The notes under the pieces: model-generated
Databases searched by the model: none
The model's input: the letters and a program-made list of their open reading frames with translations, nothing else
Told to the model about the DNA's origin: nothing
Shown here: one piece after another, positions 26,213 through 34,187 of the stretch
How positions within the stretch are numbered: the stretch's first letter is position 1
Layout of the letters: the number at the start of each line of letters is the position of its first letter
Translations under genes and position numbers: made by a program
Source: Desulfuromonadaceae bacterium
GTDB taxonomy: Bacteria > Desulfobacterota > Desulfuromonadia > Desulfuromonadales > JAAYDE01
Direction of reading: 5' to 3'
Length of the DNA: 34,198 nt
NCBI GenBank assembly: GCA_012512925.1
Contig: JAAZDE010000053.1
Span: forward strand, 1 to 34,198

Positions 26213-27607
26213 ATGAACGGGATTCTTTATAAAATATTTGTTGTCCTGCTGGTTTTGATGCCGGTTTTGGTTCTGGCCGAGGAGGCGGCTCCTTCCTTGA
26301 CCGCCGATCAGGTGCAGGGAAACCTCAACTTCGTCTGGACCATGGTTGCGGCTTTTCTGGTGTTTCTGATGCAGGCCGGTTTCGCCATGGTGGAGGCGGG
26401 ATTCACCAGGGCCAAGAACGCCTGTAACATCCTGATGAAAAATCTGATGGATTTTTCCGTCGGCGCGCTGGCCTTCTGGGCCGTCGGCTTCGGCCTGATG
26501 TTCGGCGCCGGCAACGGCTTCTTCGGCACTGAAGGATTCTTCCTCAGTCTCGGCGCGGACAAGGAGAACTGGGGCTATGCTTTCTGGATGTTTCAGGTGG
26601 TCTTCTGCGCCACCGCGGCCACCATCATCTCGGGAGCCGTGGCGGAGCGCACCAAATTCAGCGCCTATCTGGTCTATTCGGCCCTGGTGTCGGCCTTTGT
26701 CTATCCGATCTTCGGCTCCTGGGCCTGGGGCGGTCTCTATAACGGCGGCGGCTGGCTGGAAAATCTCGGCTTCATTGATTTCGCCGGTTCCACCGTGGTC
26801 CATTCCGTCGGCGGCTGGCTGGCCCTGGCCGGGGCCATCGTGGTCGGCCCCCGAATCGGCAAATTCACCGCCACGGGAGTCAGGCCGATCCCCGGCCACA
26901 GTATGCCGCTGGCCGCTCTGGGGGTCTTTCTGCTCTGGTTCGGCTGGTACGGCTTCAATCCCGGTTCCACCACCACCGGCGACCACTCCATCGCCCTGAT
27001 CGCTGTCACCACCACCCTGGCTGCGGCCGGCGGCTCTGTCAGCGCCATGCTTTTCACCTGGCTCAAATACAAAAAGAGCGATGTCGGCATGACCATGAAC
27101 GGCGCCCTCGCCGGACTGGTCGGGATCACCGCCGGCTGCGCCAATGTGTCCACCCTCTCCTCCGTCATTATCGGCGCTGTCGCCGGGGTGGTGGTGGTCG
27201 GTTCGGTCCTTCTCCTCGACAAGATGCGCATCGACGATCCGGTCGGCGCCGTCTCCGTCCACGGTGTCTGCGGCGCCTGGGGGACCCTGGCCGCGGGGCT
27301 GTTCGACAGCGCCGGATTCACCTTCCACACGGTCGGTGTTCAGTTGATCGGCATCGGCGCCTGTTTTGCCTGGGCTTTCGGAACGGGGCTGATCCTGTTC
27401 AAGGTGATTGATCTGCTGATGGGAATGCGGGTCAGCAGGGAAGAAGAGATGGCCGGGCTCGATTTCGCCGAACATGGGGCCAGTTCCTATCCCGATTTTC
27501 ACACCGTCCATCTGGGAAGCGTATTCACCCCGGAGGAAAGTTCCCTCAGCATGGGCATGGCCATGGCCGCCAAAAAGTCATCGACCGTTCCCGCCGAACA
27601 AAGCTGA
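26213..27607 (+). CDS. amt: Ammonium transporter Amt
   Basis: This ammonium channel of the inner membrane has 464 residues. The signal peptide MNGILYKIFVVLLVLMPVLVLA is followed by eleven predicted membrane helices. The twin pore histidines are His197 (STVVHSVGGW) and His350 (SVHGVCGAWG). The family signature DFAGSTVVHSVGGWLALAGA is intact. The ATG at 26213 has AAAGGGG at eight bases; a GTG three bases earlier is also possible. The cytoplasmic tail after about residue 405 is the expected GlnK contact region, together with cytoplasmic loops. It is co-transcribed with glnK and ends at a strong terminator. Confidence 0.96.
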   Translation: MNGILYKIFVVLLVLMPVLVLAEEAAPSLTADQVQGNLNFVWTMVAAFLVFLMQAGFAMVEAGFTRAKNACNILMKNLMDFSVGALAFWAVGFGLMFGAGNGFFGTEGFFLSLGADKENWGYAFWMFQVVFCATAATIISGAVAERTKFSAYLVYSALVSAFVYPIFGSWAWGGLYNGGGWLENLGFIDFAGSTVVHSVGGWLALAGAIVVGPRIGKFTATGVRPIPGHSMPLAALGVFLLWFGWYGFNPGSTTTGDHSIALIAVTTTLAAAGGSVSAMLFTWLKYKKSDVGMTMNGALAGLVGITAGCANVSTLSSVIIGAVAGVVVVGSVLLLDKMRIDDPVGAVSVHGVCGAWGTLAAGLFDSAGFTFHTVGVQLIGIGACFAWAFGTGLILFKVIDLLMGMRVSREEEMAGLDFAEHGASSYPDFHTVHLGSVFTPEESSLSMGMAMAAKKSSTVPAEQS

Positions 27608-27638
27608 TGCGCTTTTGGTGATGAACGGTGGCCACCGC

Positions 27639-27668
27639 AAAACGGGCGTCCCGACGCCCGTTTTTTTT
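27639..27668 (+). terminator. Intrinsic terminator after amt
   Basis: AAAACGGGCGTC (27639-27650) pairs with GACGCCCGTTTT (27653-27664) around a two-base loop, extending into eight T residues. It ends the glnK-amt operon. Confidence 0.93.
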
Positions 27669-27712
27669 AGCGCCGTATCGACAGAACGATTTTTCTAAAA
27701 ATGGCCTTTCCT

Positions 27713-27741
27713 TCGACAAGCGGCTTTCTTTCCATTAGAAT
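27713..27741 (+). promoter_or_regulatory. Sigma-70 promoter for the structured leader and EI24-like gene
   Basis: TCGACA (27713-27718) and TAGAAT (27736-27741) are 17 bases apart, each a 5/6 match. The predicted start near 27748 gives a leader of about 240 bases before the gene at 27990, unusually long and consistent with RNA-level control. Confidence 0.65.
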
Positions 27742-27844
27742 GGCGATAGTGAGGAACTTTTTCTATGCCTTGTCCTTCCCTGAAAAGCCACCACAATCTC
27801 AAATCTGCCGGGGAAATGGGGCAAGGGCGGTCGGTTGAACCGTT

Positions 27845-27913
27845 CTCTTGTGGGAGCTTTTTCCGCCTCCCCAACGGGAGGCCCGGCAACCGCCGGCGGA
27901 AAATGGACAAGGG
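27845..27913 (+). promoter_or_regulatory. Riboswitch-like leader resembling the Moco RNA motif
   Basis: Within the 382-base gap between amt and the EI24-like gene, this core folds into nested helices with perfect pairing. CTCTTGT (27845-27851) pairs with ACAAGGG (27907-27913), and TTTTCC (27859-27864) with GGAAAA (27898-27903). Inside are two adjacent hairpins: GCCTCCC-CAAC-GGGAGGC (27865-27882) and CCGGC-AACC-GCCGG (27883-27896). The arrangement, with GGCAACCGCC and TGGACAAGG, resembles my recollection of the molybdenum/tungsten cofactor (Moco) motif. I cannot confirm the match without a covariance search. Further pairing is possible on both sides (27820-27845, 27914-27940). A structured regulatory leader is well supported; the ligand is inference. 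Confidence 0.5.
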
Positions 27914-27989
27914 GGAGTGTGGAGCCCTGCCGGTCGCTACCTCACAGAACATAAAGCCCTTCCCGGTTTGAAGAAAGGAACGATTTGTC

Positions 27990-28775
27990 ATGGCCAATAT
28001 ACTTCTGGACAATCCGATGACGCGATTCTCAAAAGGTTTTTTCTATCCTTTCCGGGCCGGCAAATATCTTGTCGGCCATCCCCGGCTGTGGAAATTTGTC
28101 CTGATTCCCTTCGTGATCAACGTCGTTGTTTTTTCTTCGCTGCTTTATTTCGGGGTTTTGTTTTTTGATTCCTATGTGTTGAAGCTGGTTCCCACCGGCG
28201 AAACGTGGTACTGGCTCTTTCTCTACTACACCCTGTGGGCCGTGGCGGCGGCCGTGACCGGGGTGCTGGTCTTTTTTGCCTTTACCGTGGTCGGGAATCT
28301 GATTGCCTCCCCTTTCAATGACCTGCTGTCGGAAAAAACCGAGGAGCTCATTATCGGTGTCCAGTCGGAGCGGAAATTCACCTTGGCCGGTTTTTGGCTT
28401 GACGCCAAACGGATTCTGGCCATGGAGTCCAAAAAAATGGCGTTATTCGTTTTCGCCATGCTCCTTTTGTTCTGTCTCAATTTTTTGCCCGGCATAGGCA
28501 ACCTGCTTTTTTCGCTGCTGGCTTTTCTGTTGACGATTTCCTTTCTGGCGGTGGAATATCTGAGTTTTGTCACCTCCAGGAAGGAAATCACCTTCAGACA
28601 ACTGCGCCGCCACTTTTTTTCCCGATTTGCCCTTCTGGCCGGGTTCGGAACGGGAGTTTTCGTATTGCTGGCCATTCCCTTCCTGAATTTCGTCTCCATT
28701 CCTCTCGGCGTCATCGGCGCCACCCTGGTCTGGTTCGATCATCCACCCGATTCGTCTCCAGCGGAACCGGAGTGA
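27990..28775 (+). CDS. EI24/CysZ-like integral membrane protein
   Basis: The product (261 residues) has four to five hydrophobic segments and matches the EI24 (etoposide-induced 2.4) domain pattern. An amphipathic N terminus (FSKGFFYPFRAGKYLVGHPRLW) is followed by paired helices, then NLIASPFNDLLSEKTEELI, a conserved piece in CysZ-type proteins. The end is LLAIPFLNFVSIPLGVIGATLVWFD. CysZ of enterobacteria transports sulfate, but many EI24 proteins have unknown substrates. No cysteine-biosynthesis gene is nearby. ATG 27990 follows AAAGGA at ten bases. Its leader resembles a Moco riboswitch, which would point to molybdate, tungstate or sulfate oxyanions, but this is speculative. Confidence 0.85.
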   Translation: MANILLDNPMTRFSKGFFYPFRAGKYLVGHPRLWKFVLIPFVINVVVFSSLLYFGVLFFDSYVLKLVPTGETWYWLFLYYTLWAVAAAVTGVLVFFAFTVVGNLIASPFNDLLSEKTEELIIGVQSERKFTLAGFWLDAKRILAMESKKMALFVFAMLLLFCLNFLPGIGNLLFSLLAFLLTISFLAVEYLSFVTSRKEITFRQLRRHFFSRFALLAGFGTGVFVLLAIPFLNFVSIPLGVIGATLVWFDHPPDSSPAEPE

Positions 28776-28902
28776 GCCAACAAGTGGCCGCCTCTTTTGC
28801 CGCCGAACTAACGTCATTTTAATTTGTTGACCGTCCAAAACCCTTTTTCCCCAATGGATTGAAAAAATTCCGTCCGATCTGGGTTCCCTTTTTCCGGCTG
28901 TG

Positions 28903-28931
28903 TTGACACGCTGTTTTAAAAACGCTAGTTT
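28903..28931 (+). promoter_or_regulatory. Sigma-70 promoter of trpB2
   Basis: TTGACA (28903-28908) and TAGTTT (28926-28931) are 17 bases apart. The start would fall near 28938, leaving a short 30-base leader with an AGGAGG ribosome site. Confidence 0.7.
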
Positions 28932-28967
28932 ATTCCTCGTTGGAAAAATTTCACTCCAGGAGGACAA

Positions 28968-30344
28968 ATGACAGGCAAGAACATTCTGCTCAAACCGGAA
29001 GAGATGCCCCGCCAGTGGTACAACATCCTGGCCGATATCAAGCTCAATCCCCCCTTGGGAGCTGACGGCAAGCCGATTTCAGCGGAGTCGCTGGCGGCGG
29101 TTTTTCCGATGAACCTGATCGAGCAGGAGATGAGCACCCAGCGCTGGATCGACATCCCCGAAGAAGTCCTGGAAATCCTCTCCATCTGGAGACCGGCGCC
29201 GCTGATCCGCGCTTATTCTTTCGAAAAGGCCTTGGCCACTCCGGCCCGCATCTACGTGAAGTATGAAGGCGGAAGCCCTCCCGGCAGCCACAAGCCCAAT
29301 ACGGCGGTTCCCCAGGTCTATTACAACAAGGTTTTCGGCATCAAGAGGCTGACCACCGAAACCGGCGCCGGCCAGTGGGGAAGCGCTTTGGCTTTCGCCT
29401 GCGCCCAGTTCGGTCTGGAGTGCAAGGTGTTCATGGTGCGGATCAGCTTCGATCAGAAACCGTACCGAAAAGCGATGATGCAGACCTGGGGAGGAAATTG
29501 CGTGGCCAGCCCCAGCACCGAAACCGCCGCCGGGCGGGCGGCTTTAGCCACCGATCCCGATACGCCCGGCAGTCTCGGCATCGCCATCAGCGAGGCGGTG
29601 GAGGCCGCGGTTTCCGACGGCAGCGGTCAGACGCGCTATTCCCTGGGCAGCGTTCTTAACCACGTCATGCTGCACCAGACCATCATCGGCCTGGAGGCTA
29701 AAAAACAGCTGGCCATGGTCGGCGAATTTCCCGACGTGATCATTGGCTGCGCCGGTGGCGGCAGCAATTTTGCCGGGATATCCTTCCCCTTTGTCCTTGA
29801 CAAAATGAACGGCAAAGATATCGCCATCCTGCCCGTGGAACCCAAGGCCTGTCCCTCCCTGACCCGGGGCCCCTTTGGGTACGATCATGGCGATACGGCC
29901 CGCTACACGCCCCTTTTGGCCATGCACAGCCTCGGTCACAACTTCATCCCCCCGGCCATCCATGCCGGTGGCCTGCGCTACCATGGCATGGCTCCGACCG
30001 TCAGTCAGCTGGCCCGGGAGGGGCTGCTCGAGCCGAAATCGGTTTCCCAGCTGGATGCCTACCGGGCCGGGGTTCTGTGGGCGCGGACCGAGGGACATAT
30101 CCCGGCGCCGGAAACCTGCAATGCCCTGGCCCAGGTGGTCAACGAGGCGGAGAAGGCTCGCGAGGAGGGGAAACAGAAGGTGATTCTGGCCTGTTTCAGC
30201 GGCCATGGTCTGCTCGATCTCACGGCCTACGACCGGTATTTTTCCGGTCAGATGAGCGACGCGGACCTGGATGAAAATGAGATTGAAAAGGCCCGGGAAA
30301 TGCTGCGGAAACATCCCCGGCCGCAGGATCTTCGAAGTCGATGA
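28968..30344 (+). CDS. trpB2: TrpB2-type tryptophan synthase beta chain
   Basis: TrpB2 is the pyridoxal-phosphate enzyme that joins indole and serine to tryptophan, often without a TrpA partner. The 458-residue protein is longer than TrpB1 (about 400). It carries Lys109 in [12 protein letters not shown], which binds the cofactor, the acidic residue in [10 protein letters not shown], and the phosphate loop GCAGGGSNF. An N-terminal extension of about 60 residues ([15 protein letters not shown]) is a TrpB2 hallmark. No trpA or other trp gene is adjacent, so indole salvage is likely. ATG 28968 follows AGGAGG at five bases. A sigma-70 promoter is predicted just upstream. Confidence 0.93.
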   Translation: MTGKNILLKPEEMPRQWYNILADIKLNPPLGADGKPISAESLAAVFPMNLIEQEMSTQRWIDIPEEVLEILSIWRPAPLIRAYSFEKALATPARIYVKYEGGSPPGSHKPNTAVPQVYYNKVFGIKRLTTETGAGQWGSALAFACAQFGLECKVFMVRISFDQKPYRKAMMQTWGGNCVASPSTETAAGRAALATDPDTPGSLGIAISEAVEAAVSDGSGQTRYSLGSVLNHVMLHQTIIGLEAKKQLAMVGEFPDVIIGCAGGGSNFAGISFPFVLDKMNGKDIAILPVEPKACPSLTRGPFGYDHGDTARYTPLLAMHSLGHNFIPPAIHAGGLRYHGMAPTVSQLAREGLLEPKSVSQLDAYRAGVLWARTEGHIPAPETCNALAQVVNEAEKAREEGKQKVILACFSGHGLLDLTAYDRYFSGQMSDADLDENEIEKAREMLRKHPRPQDLRSR

Positions 30345-30454
30345 CAAGACCCCCGGGAAAAGCGGCCGGATTTGGACTATAATAGAAGTGGTGGTTTGTT
30401 TTCAGACCATCAGGCAACAACGGAAATAGTAATCTTCACCCGACAGGAGGAGCC

Positions 30455-30673
30455 ATGCCCCGTAAAGTGACGAAGATTTCCGTGCCCAAGGAAGAGGATG
30501 CTCTGGTAGAAGAGGTGGCCCGTCTCGACGAGGAACTGAAGATCATGGAGGAACACCCCGATCAGTTGGCGGCCTCCGAGGAGGAGGTTCAGGAGGAGAT
30601 GAAGAAAAGGGACCGTGAATACAAGGATGAACATCTCCACAGCATACCCAAACCCCGCAAGCATATCCGTTGA
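30455..30673 (+). CDS. Small highly charged hypothetical protein
   Basis: This 72-residue protein is not one I recognise. It is rich in Glu, Asp and Lys, with a predicted amphipathic or coiled-coil stretch (DALVEEVARLDEELKIMEEH) and a basic tail ending KPRKHIR; it has no signal peptide or membrane helix. A good ribosome site (AGGAGG) precedes ATG 30455, and a TATAAT -10 element lies upstream at 30378-30383, without a clear -35. The frame is followed closely by two hairpins that end transcription. These signs support a real gene despite its size. The role is unknown. Confidence 0.7.
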   Translation: MPRKVTKISVPKEEDALVEEVARLDEELKIMEEHPDQLAASEEEVQEEMKKRDREYKDEHLHSIPKPRKHIR

Positions 30674-30708
30674 GCGTTTGGCTCTATCGAAAAAAATGTT
30701 TTTTAAAC

Positions 30709-30730
30709 GAACCCGGCTTCGGCCGGGTTC
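30709..30730 (+). terminator. TTCG-capped hairpin downstream of the small protein
   Basis: GAACCCGGC (30709-30717) pairs perfectly with GCCGGGTTC (30722-30730) around a TTCG tetraloop. The following bases (ACGGTTTT) are a weak T-tract, so it may slow or end transcription together with the next hairpin. Confidence 0.6.
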
Positions 30731-30750
30731 ACGGTTTTACGGCCGAAAGA

Positions 30751-30791
30751 AAAGAAGCCCGCCCTTCTGATTTGAAGAGGCGGGCTTCTTT
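30751..30791. terminator. Bidirectional terminator between convergent genes
   Basis: AAAGAAGCCCGCC (30751-30763) pairs with GGCGGGCTTCTTT (30779-30791). The loop adds a CTTC/GAAG stem, giving about 17 base pairs. It lies between the small + strand gene and the convergent flavoprotein gene. Confidence 0.85.
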
Positions 30792-30870
30792 ATCGGGTCG
30801 TTTGGTCTTCGGGCGATTATTCTTTACTCCCTCTGAAGTTATCAGGCAGAGAAGAATGGTAGCGGCTTTT

Positions 30871-32289
30871 TCACCGACGAAAGAGCCAGCGGCAGATTTT
30901 CTGCACCGTTGTGGAGCCCATCTTCTTCATCATCCAGATCTCCGCCGCCCGTTTGGAGAGAAACCCCATAGTGGGGAAGGCATGCTGCTGCAGCAGGATG
31001 TCGTGGAGGCGGATCTTTTTCTGGATCGCCAAGGCCCACTCGTTGATCATTTCCCCCGAACCCTCGCCGGCGATGCTGACTCCGTGAATTTTCCCCGCAG
31101 GACTGGCGAAGACCTTGACAAAGCCGACGGCCACGTTTTCGGCGATGGCGGCGCCGTAGTCGCCATAGTTGACCCGGATCGTCTCGTAGCGGATCCCCTT
31201 CTCCTTCAATTCCTTTTCCCGCAGGCCGACGTAGCTGATCTGCGGTTCGGTGAAAACCGCCCAGGGTACGGCGTAGCTCAGGAAATTCCGCTTCGCTTTC
31301 CAGGGCAGCATGCTGTTCATGATGGCGATCATGCCCTGATGCATGGCGGCGTGGGAAAGTTGCCAGTAGCCGTTGCAGTCCCCTATCCCATAGATGTGTT
31401 TCTGGGTGGTCCGCAGGTATCCATCCACCTTGACGGCTCCGGCCGGGGTGGTTTCGACGCCGGCATTTTCCAACTTGAGGGGGGCAAGGTCGATCTTCCG
31501 TCCCACCGCCATCAGCAGTCGCTCTCCACTGATCCTTTCCCCCTTGTCGGTGCGGACGGTTACGCCGTCACCATCTTTTTCGATGCCTTCGATCTTGCGG
31601 GAATTGAAGACCTGAATGCCTTCATCGGCAAAAATCTTTTCCAGGAGTTCGCCGGCTTCCGGGTCGCCGTTGGGAATCAGAAATGGATCGGCCTGGACAA
31701 TGGCGCAGCGGCAACCCAAACGGCTGAAGGCCTGGGCCATTTCGCAACCGATGGCGCCGCCGCCGATAATCACCATGGAGCGGGGCACCGTTTTGAGATG
31801 AAAGATGTTTTCGTTGGTCAGCACCTCCACCTCTTCCAGTCCCGGGAGCGGCAGCAGGCGGGGGCGGGTACCGGTGGCGATGAAGATGCGCCTGGCGGTG
31901 ATTTTTTTCCCTCCCACTTCGACTGTGTGGGGGTCGACAAAAGAGGCGGCTCCCTCGCCGAGATGAAGATCGACCTTTTTAAACATGCCGACCGTCTTGT
32001 TGTCATTGATGTATTTCAAGTCTTTGGCGATTTTGCCGAAAAGATCGCCGGGCTCCGGCAATCCGGAGCCGGAAAGTTCCATCTCCGACAGTTTGTTGAA
32101 AGTATGACGGGTCTTGGCCATACGGAGCAGGGCTTTGCTGGGGATACAACCGATATTGAGGCATTCCCCACCGATCCTGTTCTTCTCGATGGCGCAGACC
32201 TTGAGGCCCATTTCCGCACCCATGGCGGCGACGGCCATTCCGGCGGGACCGAGGCCGATGGTGACAATATCGTAATCGTAGTTGGGCAT
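30871..32289 (-). CDS. NAD(P)/FAD disulfide oxidoreductase of dihydrolipoyl dehydrogenase fold, lacking the His/Glu dyad
   Basis: This 472-residue flavoprotein has an FAD-binding GLGPAGMAVA at residues 12-21 and the redox disulfide Cys43/Cys48 in GGECLNIGCIPSK. The NAD(P) site is VIIGGGAIGCEMA, and GIGDCNG precedes the C-terminal dimerisation domain. In dihydrolipoyl dehydrogenases the C terminus has HAHPTxxE, whose second His and Glu form the acid-base dyad. Here the segment is HAFPTMGF, so both are Phe (438, 443). It is therefore unlikely to be an ordinary E3 subunit and may pass electrons to a different acceptor. No 2-oxoacid dehydrogenase genes are nearby. ATG 32289 follows AAAGGAGA, and a strong promoter lies upstream. 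Confidence 0.88.
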   Translation of the reverse strand: MPNYDYDIVTIGLGPAGMAVAAMGAEMGLKVCAIEKNRIGGECLNIGCIPSKALLRMAKTRHTFNKLSEMELSGSGLPEPGDLFGKIAKDLKYINDNKTVGMFKKVDLHLGEGAASFVDPHTVEVGGKKITARRIFIATGTRPRLLPLPGLEEVEVLTNENIFHLKTVPRSMVIIGGGAIGCEMAQAFSRLGCRCAIVQADPFLIPNGDPEAGELLEKIFADEGIQVFNSRKIEGIEKDGDGVTVRTDKGERISGERLLMAVGRKIDLAPLKLENAGVETTPAGAVKVDGYLRTTQKHIYGIGDCNGYWQLSHAAMHQGMIAIMNSMLPWKAKRNFLSYAVPWAVFTEPQISYVGLREKELKEKGIRYETIRVNYGDYGAAIAENVAVGFVKVFASPAGKIHGVSIAGEGSGEMINEWALAIQKKIRLHDILLQQHAFPTMGFLSKRAAEIWMMKKMGSTTVQKICRWLFRR

Positions 32290-32333
32290 GGACGATTCTC
32301 CTTTGGCGCTGATGATATAAATATATTTGATAA

Positions 32334-32362
32334 TATATATAATTGAAAGTGAAGAATGTCAA
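32334..32362 (-). promoter_or_regulatory. Sigma-70 promoter of the flavoprotein gene
   Basis: On the minus strand TTGACA (32362-32357) and TATATA (32339-32334) are 17 bases apart. The surrounding AT-rich block (32305-32345) is unlike the rest of the region and could also hold operator sites. Confidence 0.7.
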
Positions 32363-32470
32363 GACCCCCGGCTGATAATTTGCTGACGAAAACGGCCCCA
32401 TTCTGATACATTTCCTGCAAATATCAGCAGCTGGAAACATTTCGGGGGGTTCCGGAAAGGATGTCGGCCT

Positions 32471-33130
32471 ATGAGGCTTCAGGAAGAAAGGGAACAGATC
32501 GTCGATTTTGGCAGAAGACTGATTAGCTCCGCCCTGACTACCGGCTCGGGGGGCAATCTGAGCATCTTCGACCCGGCACAGAAGGTTATCGCCATTACGC
32601 CCAGCGGGGTCCGCTATCAGGATGTCGCCGCGGCCGATGTGGTGGTGGTGGATCTTCACGGCAAAGTTGTGGAGGGAAAACTTTCCCCGTCCAGTGAACT
32701 GGTTTTCCATCTCGCCCTCTATGAACGCTTCCCGTCGATCCGGGCCGTGGTCCACACCCACTCCGTTTACGCTACGACGCTGGCCTGTCTGGGGTGGGAG
32801 ATCCCTGCCGCTCATTATCTGGTCGGTTTTGCGGGGAAGAAGGTGCCCGTGGCTCCTTACGCGACCTTCGGCAGCAGAGAACTGGCCGAAAATCTGGTCG
32901 AAGCCATCAATGGATATCAGGCGGTGCTGCTGGCCAATCACGGTCTGGTCAGTATCGGCGCAAGTCTGGAAAAAGCCTTCAATGTGGCTGAAGAGATCGA
33001 ATTTGTGGGCCGCGTTTACCTCCAGACGAAAATGGTCGGGGAGCCGGTCATCCTCTCCCCGGAGGAGATGGATCGGGTCCTGGAGAAATTCAAAAGCTAC
33101 GGTCAGCCCCGGAAAATTGAAAAAAAGTGA
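32471..33130 (+). CDS. Class II aldolase/adducin family protein, FucA-like
   Basis: This 219-residue zinc aldolase resembles L-fuculose-phosphate aldolase, which makes glycerone phosphate and lactaldehyde. Metal and catalytic residues are all present: Glu76 in SPSSELVFH, His95 and His97 in VVHTHSVYA, and His157 in LLANHGLV. Phosphate-binding segments are SGGN (26-29) and TPSG (43-46). The family also includes methylthioribulose-phosphate dehydratases and related salvage enzymes, so the substrate is open. ATG 32471 follows GGAAAGGA at ten bases. It is divergent from the flavoprotein gene. CTGATA half-sites at 32372, 32403 and (inverted) 32422 lie upstream and may be an operator. Confidence 0.88.
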   Translation: MRLQEEREQIVDFGRRLISSALTTGSGGNLSIFDPAQKVIAITPSGVRYQDVAAADVVVVDLHGKVVEGKLSPSSELVFHLALYERFPSIRAVVHTHSVYATTLACLGWEIPAAHYLVGFAGKKVPVAPYATFGSRELAENLVEAINGYQAVLLANHGLVSIGASLEKAFNVAEEIEFVGRVYLQTKMVGEPVILSPEEMDRVLEKFKSYGQPRKIEKK

Positions 33131-33187
33131 CGGCGGTCTTCCCTTCTTGTTAAAAGTGGGTCAAGGGGACTTGCCGCTCCATTCCGG

Positions 33188-33904
33188 TCAGTCGCCGCCG
33201 AGTTGATAGGTTATGGGAACCACAATGCGGGTGGCCTCAGCCGGGGCGGGGAAGGGGGCCGCTCGGGCCACGGTATGAACGGCGTCGTCGTCGAGAACGC
33301 CGAATCCGGAACTGGCGAGAACCCGGATATCACTGACGGCGCCATCTTTTTCGATCCGGAAGGAGACCATAACCCTCCCCGACCATCCTTTTTTGCGAGC
33401 CAGTAAGGGATAGATCATCCGTTTCTGGATCATCCGGCGGATTCGATCAATATCCATGGAGGGAGGGGGGTCTCCTCCAATCTTCTCGCCATTTTCCCTT
33501 TCGGGCCGGATCGTTCCACCCCTGATCGCGGTTTTTTGCCTGGCCGCCTCTCCCTTGGCCGCAACCGTCATCTTCCGCGGGACAGATTCTCCCCCTTTAG
33601 CCTTGGAAGGTTCCTCCTCGGCGACTTCCATAGCCGGTTCCGCGGACAATGGTTGAGGCACCCGTCTTTTTTTTTGGCTGAAAGTTTTTTGGCCATTCCC
33701 TTGCGACGCTCTTTCGTCCGTCTTGTCCTTTCCGGGGAGGGCGTGGGGCCTGGGTTCAGGAATACGGTCGGGGGCCAAACGGAACAAAAGAGAGGGTTCG
33801 GTAGGATAGTCCGCCGCTTGGTCCCTGAGGAGCAGTTCCAGTCCCGTCAGCAACATCAGATGAAGGATTAGGGAACAGAGAAAGGTGATGATATGACGTT
33901 TCAT
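33188..33904 (-). CDS. TonB-family energy-transducing protein
   Basis: TonB proteins span the periplasm and couple the inner-membrane proton gradient to outer-membrane receptors. From ATG 33904 the product has 238 residues: an N-terminal membrane anchor (IITFLCSLILHLMLLTGLELLL), a long Pro/Lys/Glu-rich linker (about 30-150), and a C-terminal TonB domain. That domain contains IYPLLARKKGWSGRVMVSF, KDGAVSDIRVLASSGFGVLD and VVPITYQLGG. The open frame continues to a TTG at 33952, but the membrane anchor supports the inner ATG. No ExbB/ExbD or receptor gene is in the window. Nothing clearly matching a Fur box was found upstream. Confidence 0.88.
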   Translation of the reverse strand: MKRHIITFLCSLILHLMLLTGLELLLRDQAADYPTEPSLLFRLAPDRIPEPRPHALPGKDKTDERASQGNGQKTFSQKKRRVPQPLSAEPAMEVAEEEPSKAKGGESVPRKMTVAAKGEAARQKTAIRGGTIRPERENGEKIGGDPPPSMDIDRIRRMIQKRMIYPLLARKKGWSGRVMVSFRIEKDGAVSDIRVLASSGFGVLDDDAVHTVARAAPFPAPAEATRIVVPITYQLGGD

Positions 33905-34108
33905 GTCCTCGGCGCAGCGGAAGCGGAGTGGAAATTTGTCATGATGCCGCAATAAAATTACTGCTGCAATCCTTTACGGTTTTTTCAGTATCGAGGAAAA
34001 TGGTGTTAAAGGAAGTTTATGTGAAGGCCGGTTTTGCCGTCTTCGCTGACAAAGACTAGAAAATGGATGAGAAAAAATAATTTAACATGCCGAAAAATAT
34101 ATTTTTTT

Positions 34109-34187
34109 TATAAAATTGAAGCCGCGCACCCGATGGCCCCGTTGTGGGTCGGGTGTTCGGGAATGGTGACCGAAGAGGCGGTTTTTT
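34109..34187 (+). ncRNA. Candidate small three-way-junction RNA at the right edge
   Basis: TATAAA at 34109-34114 could act as a -10 element, giving a start near 34120. The next 68 bases fold as AGCCGC (34120-34125) with GCGGTT (34078+100 to 34183), a long hairpin CACCCGA (34127-34133) with TCGGGTG (34149-34155), and TCGG (34057+100 to 34160) with CCGA (34171-34174), followed by six T residues (34182-34187). I do not recognise a known class. It could be a short terminated RNA, or a leader or attenuator for a gene beyond the edge. The rest of the gap from 33905 holds AT-rich sequence without a visible gene. Confidence 0.35.

Noticed and set aside
26189-27511. 440-residue open frame antisense to amt
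   Set aside because: Composition is Gly/Asp/His-rich shadow sequence; amt is certain on the other strand.
27765-27971. Small open frame between amt and the EI24-like gene
   Set aside because: It coincides with the structured leader, has no ribosome site and reads as chance translation of hairpin arms.
30670-32346. 558-residue open frame antisense to the flavoprotein gene
   Set aside because: It runs through two terminator hairpins and the flavoprotein gene and shows no domain or ribosome site.
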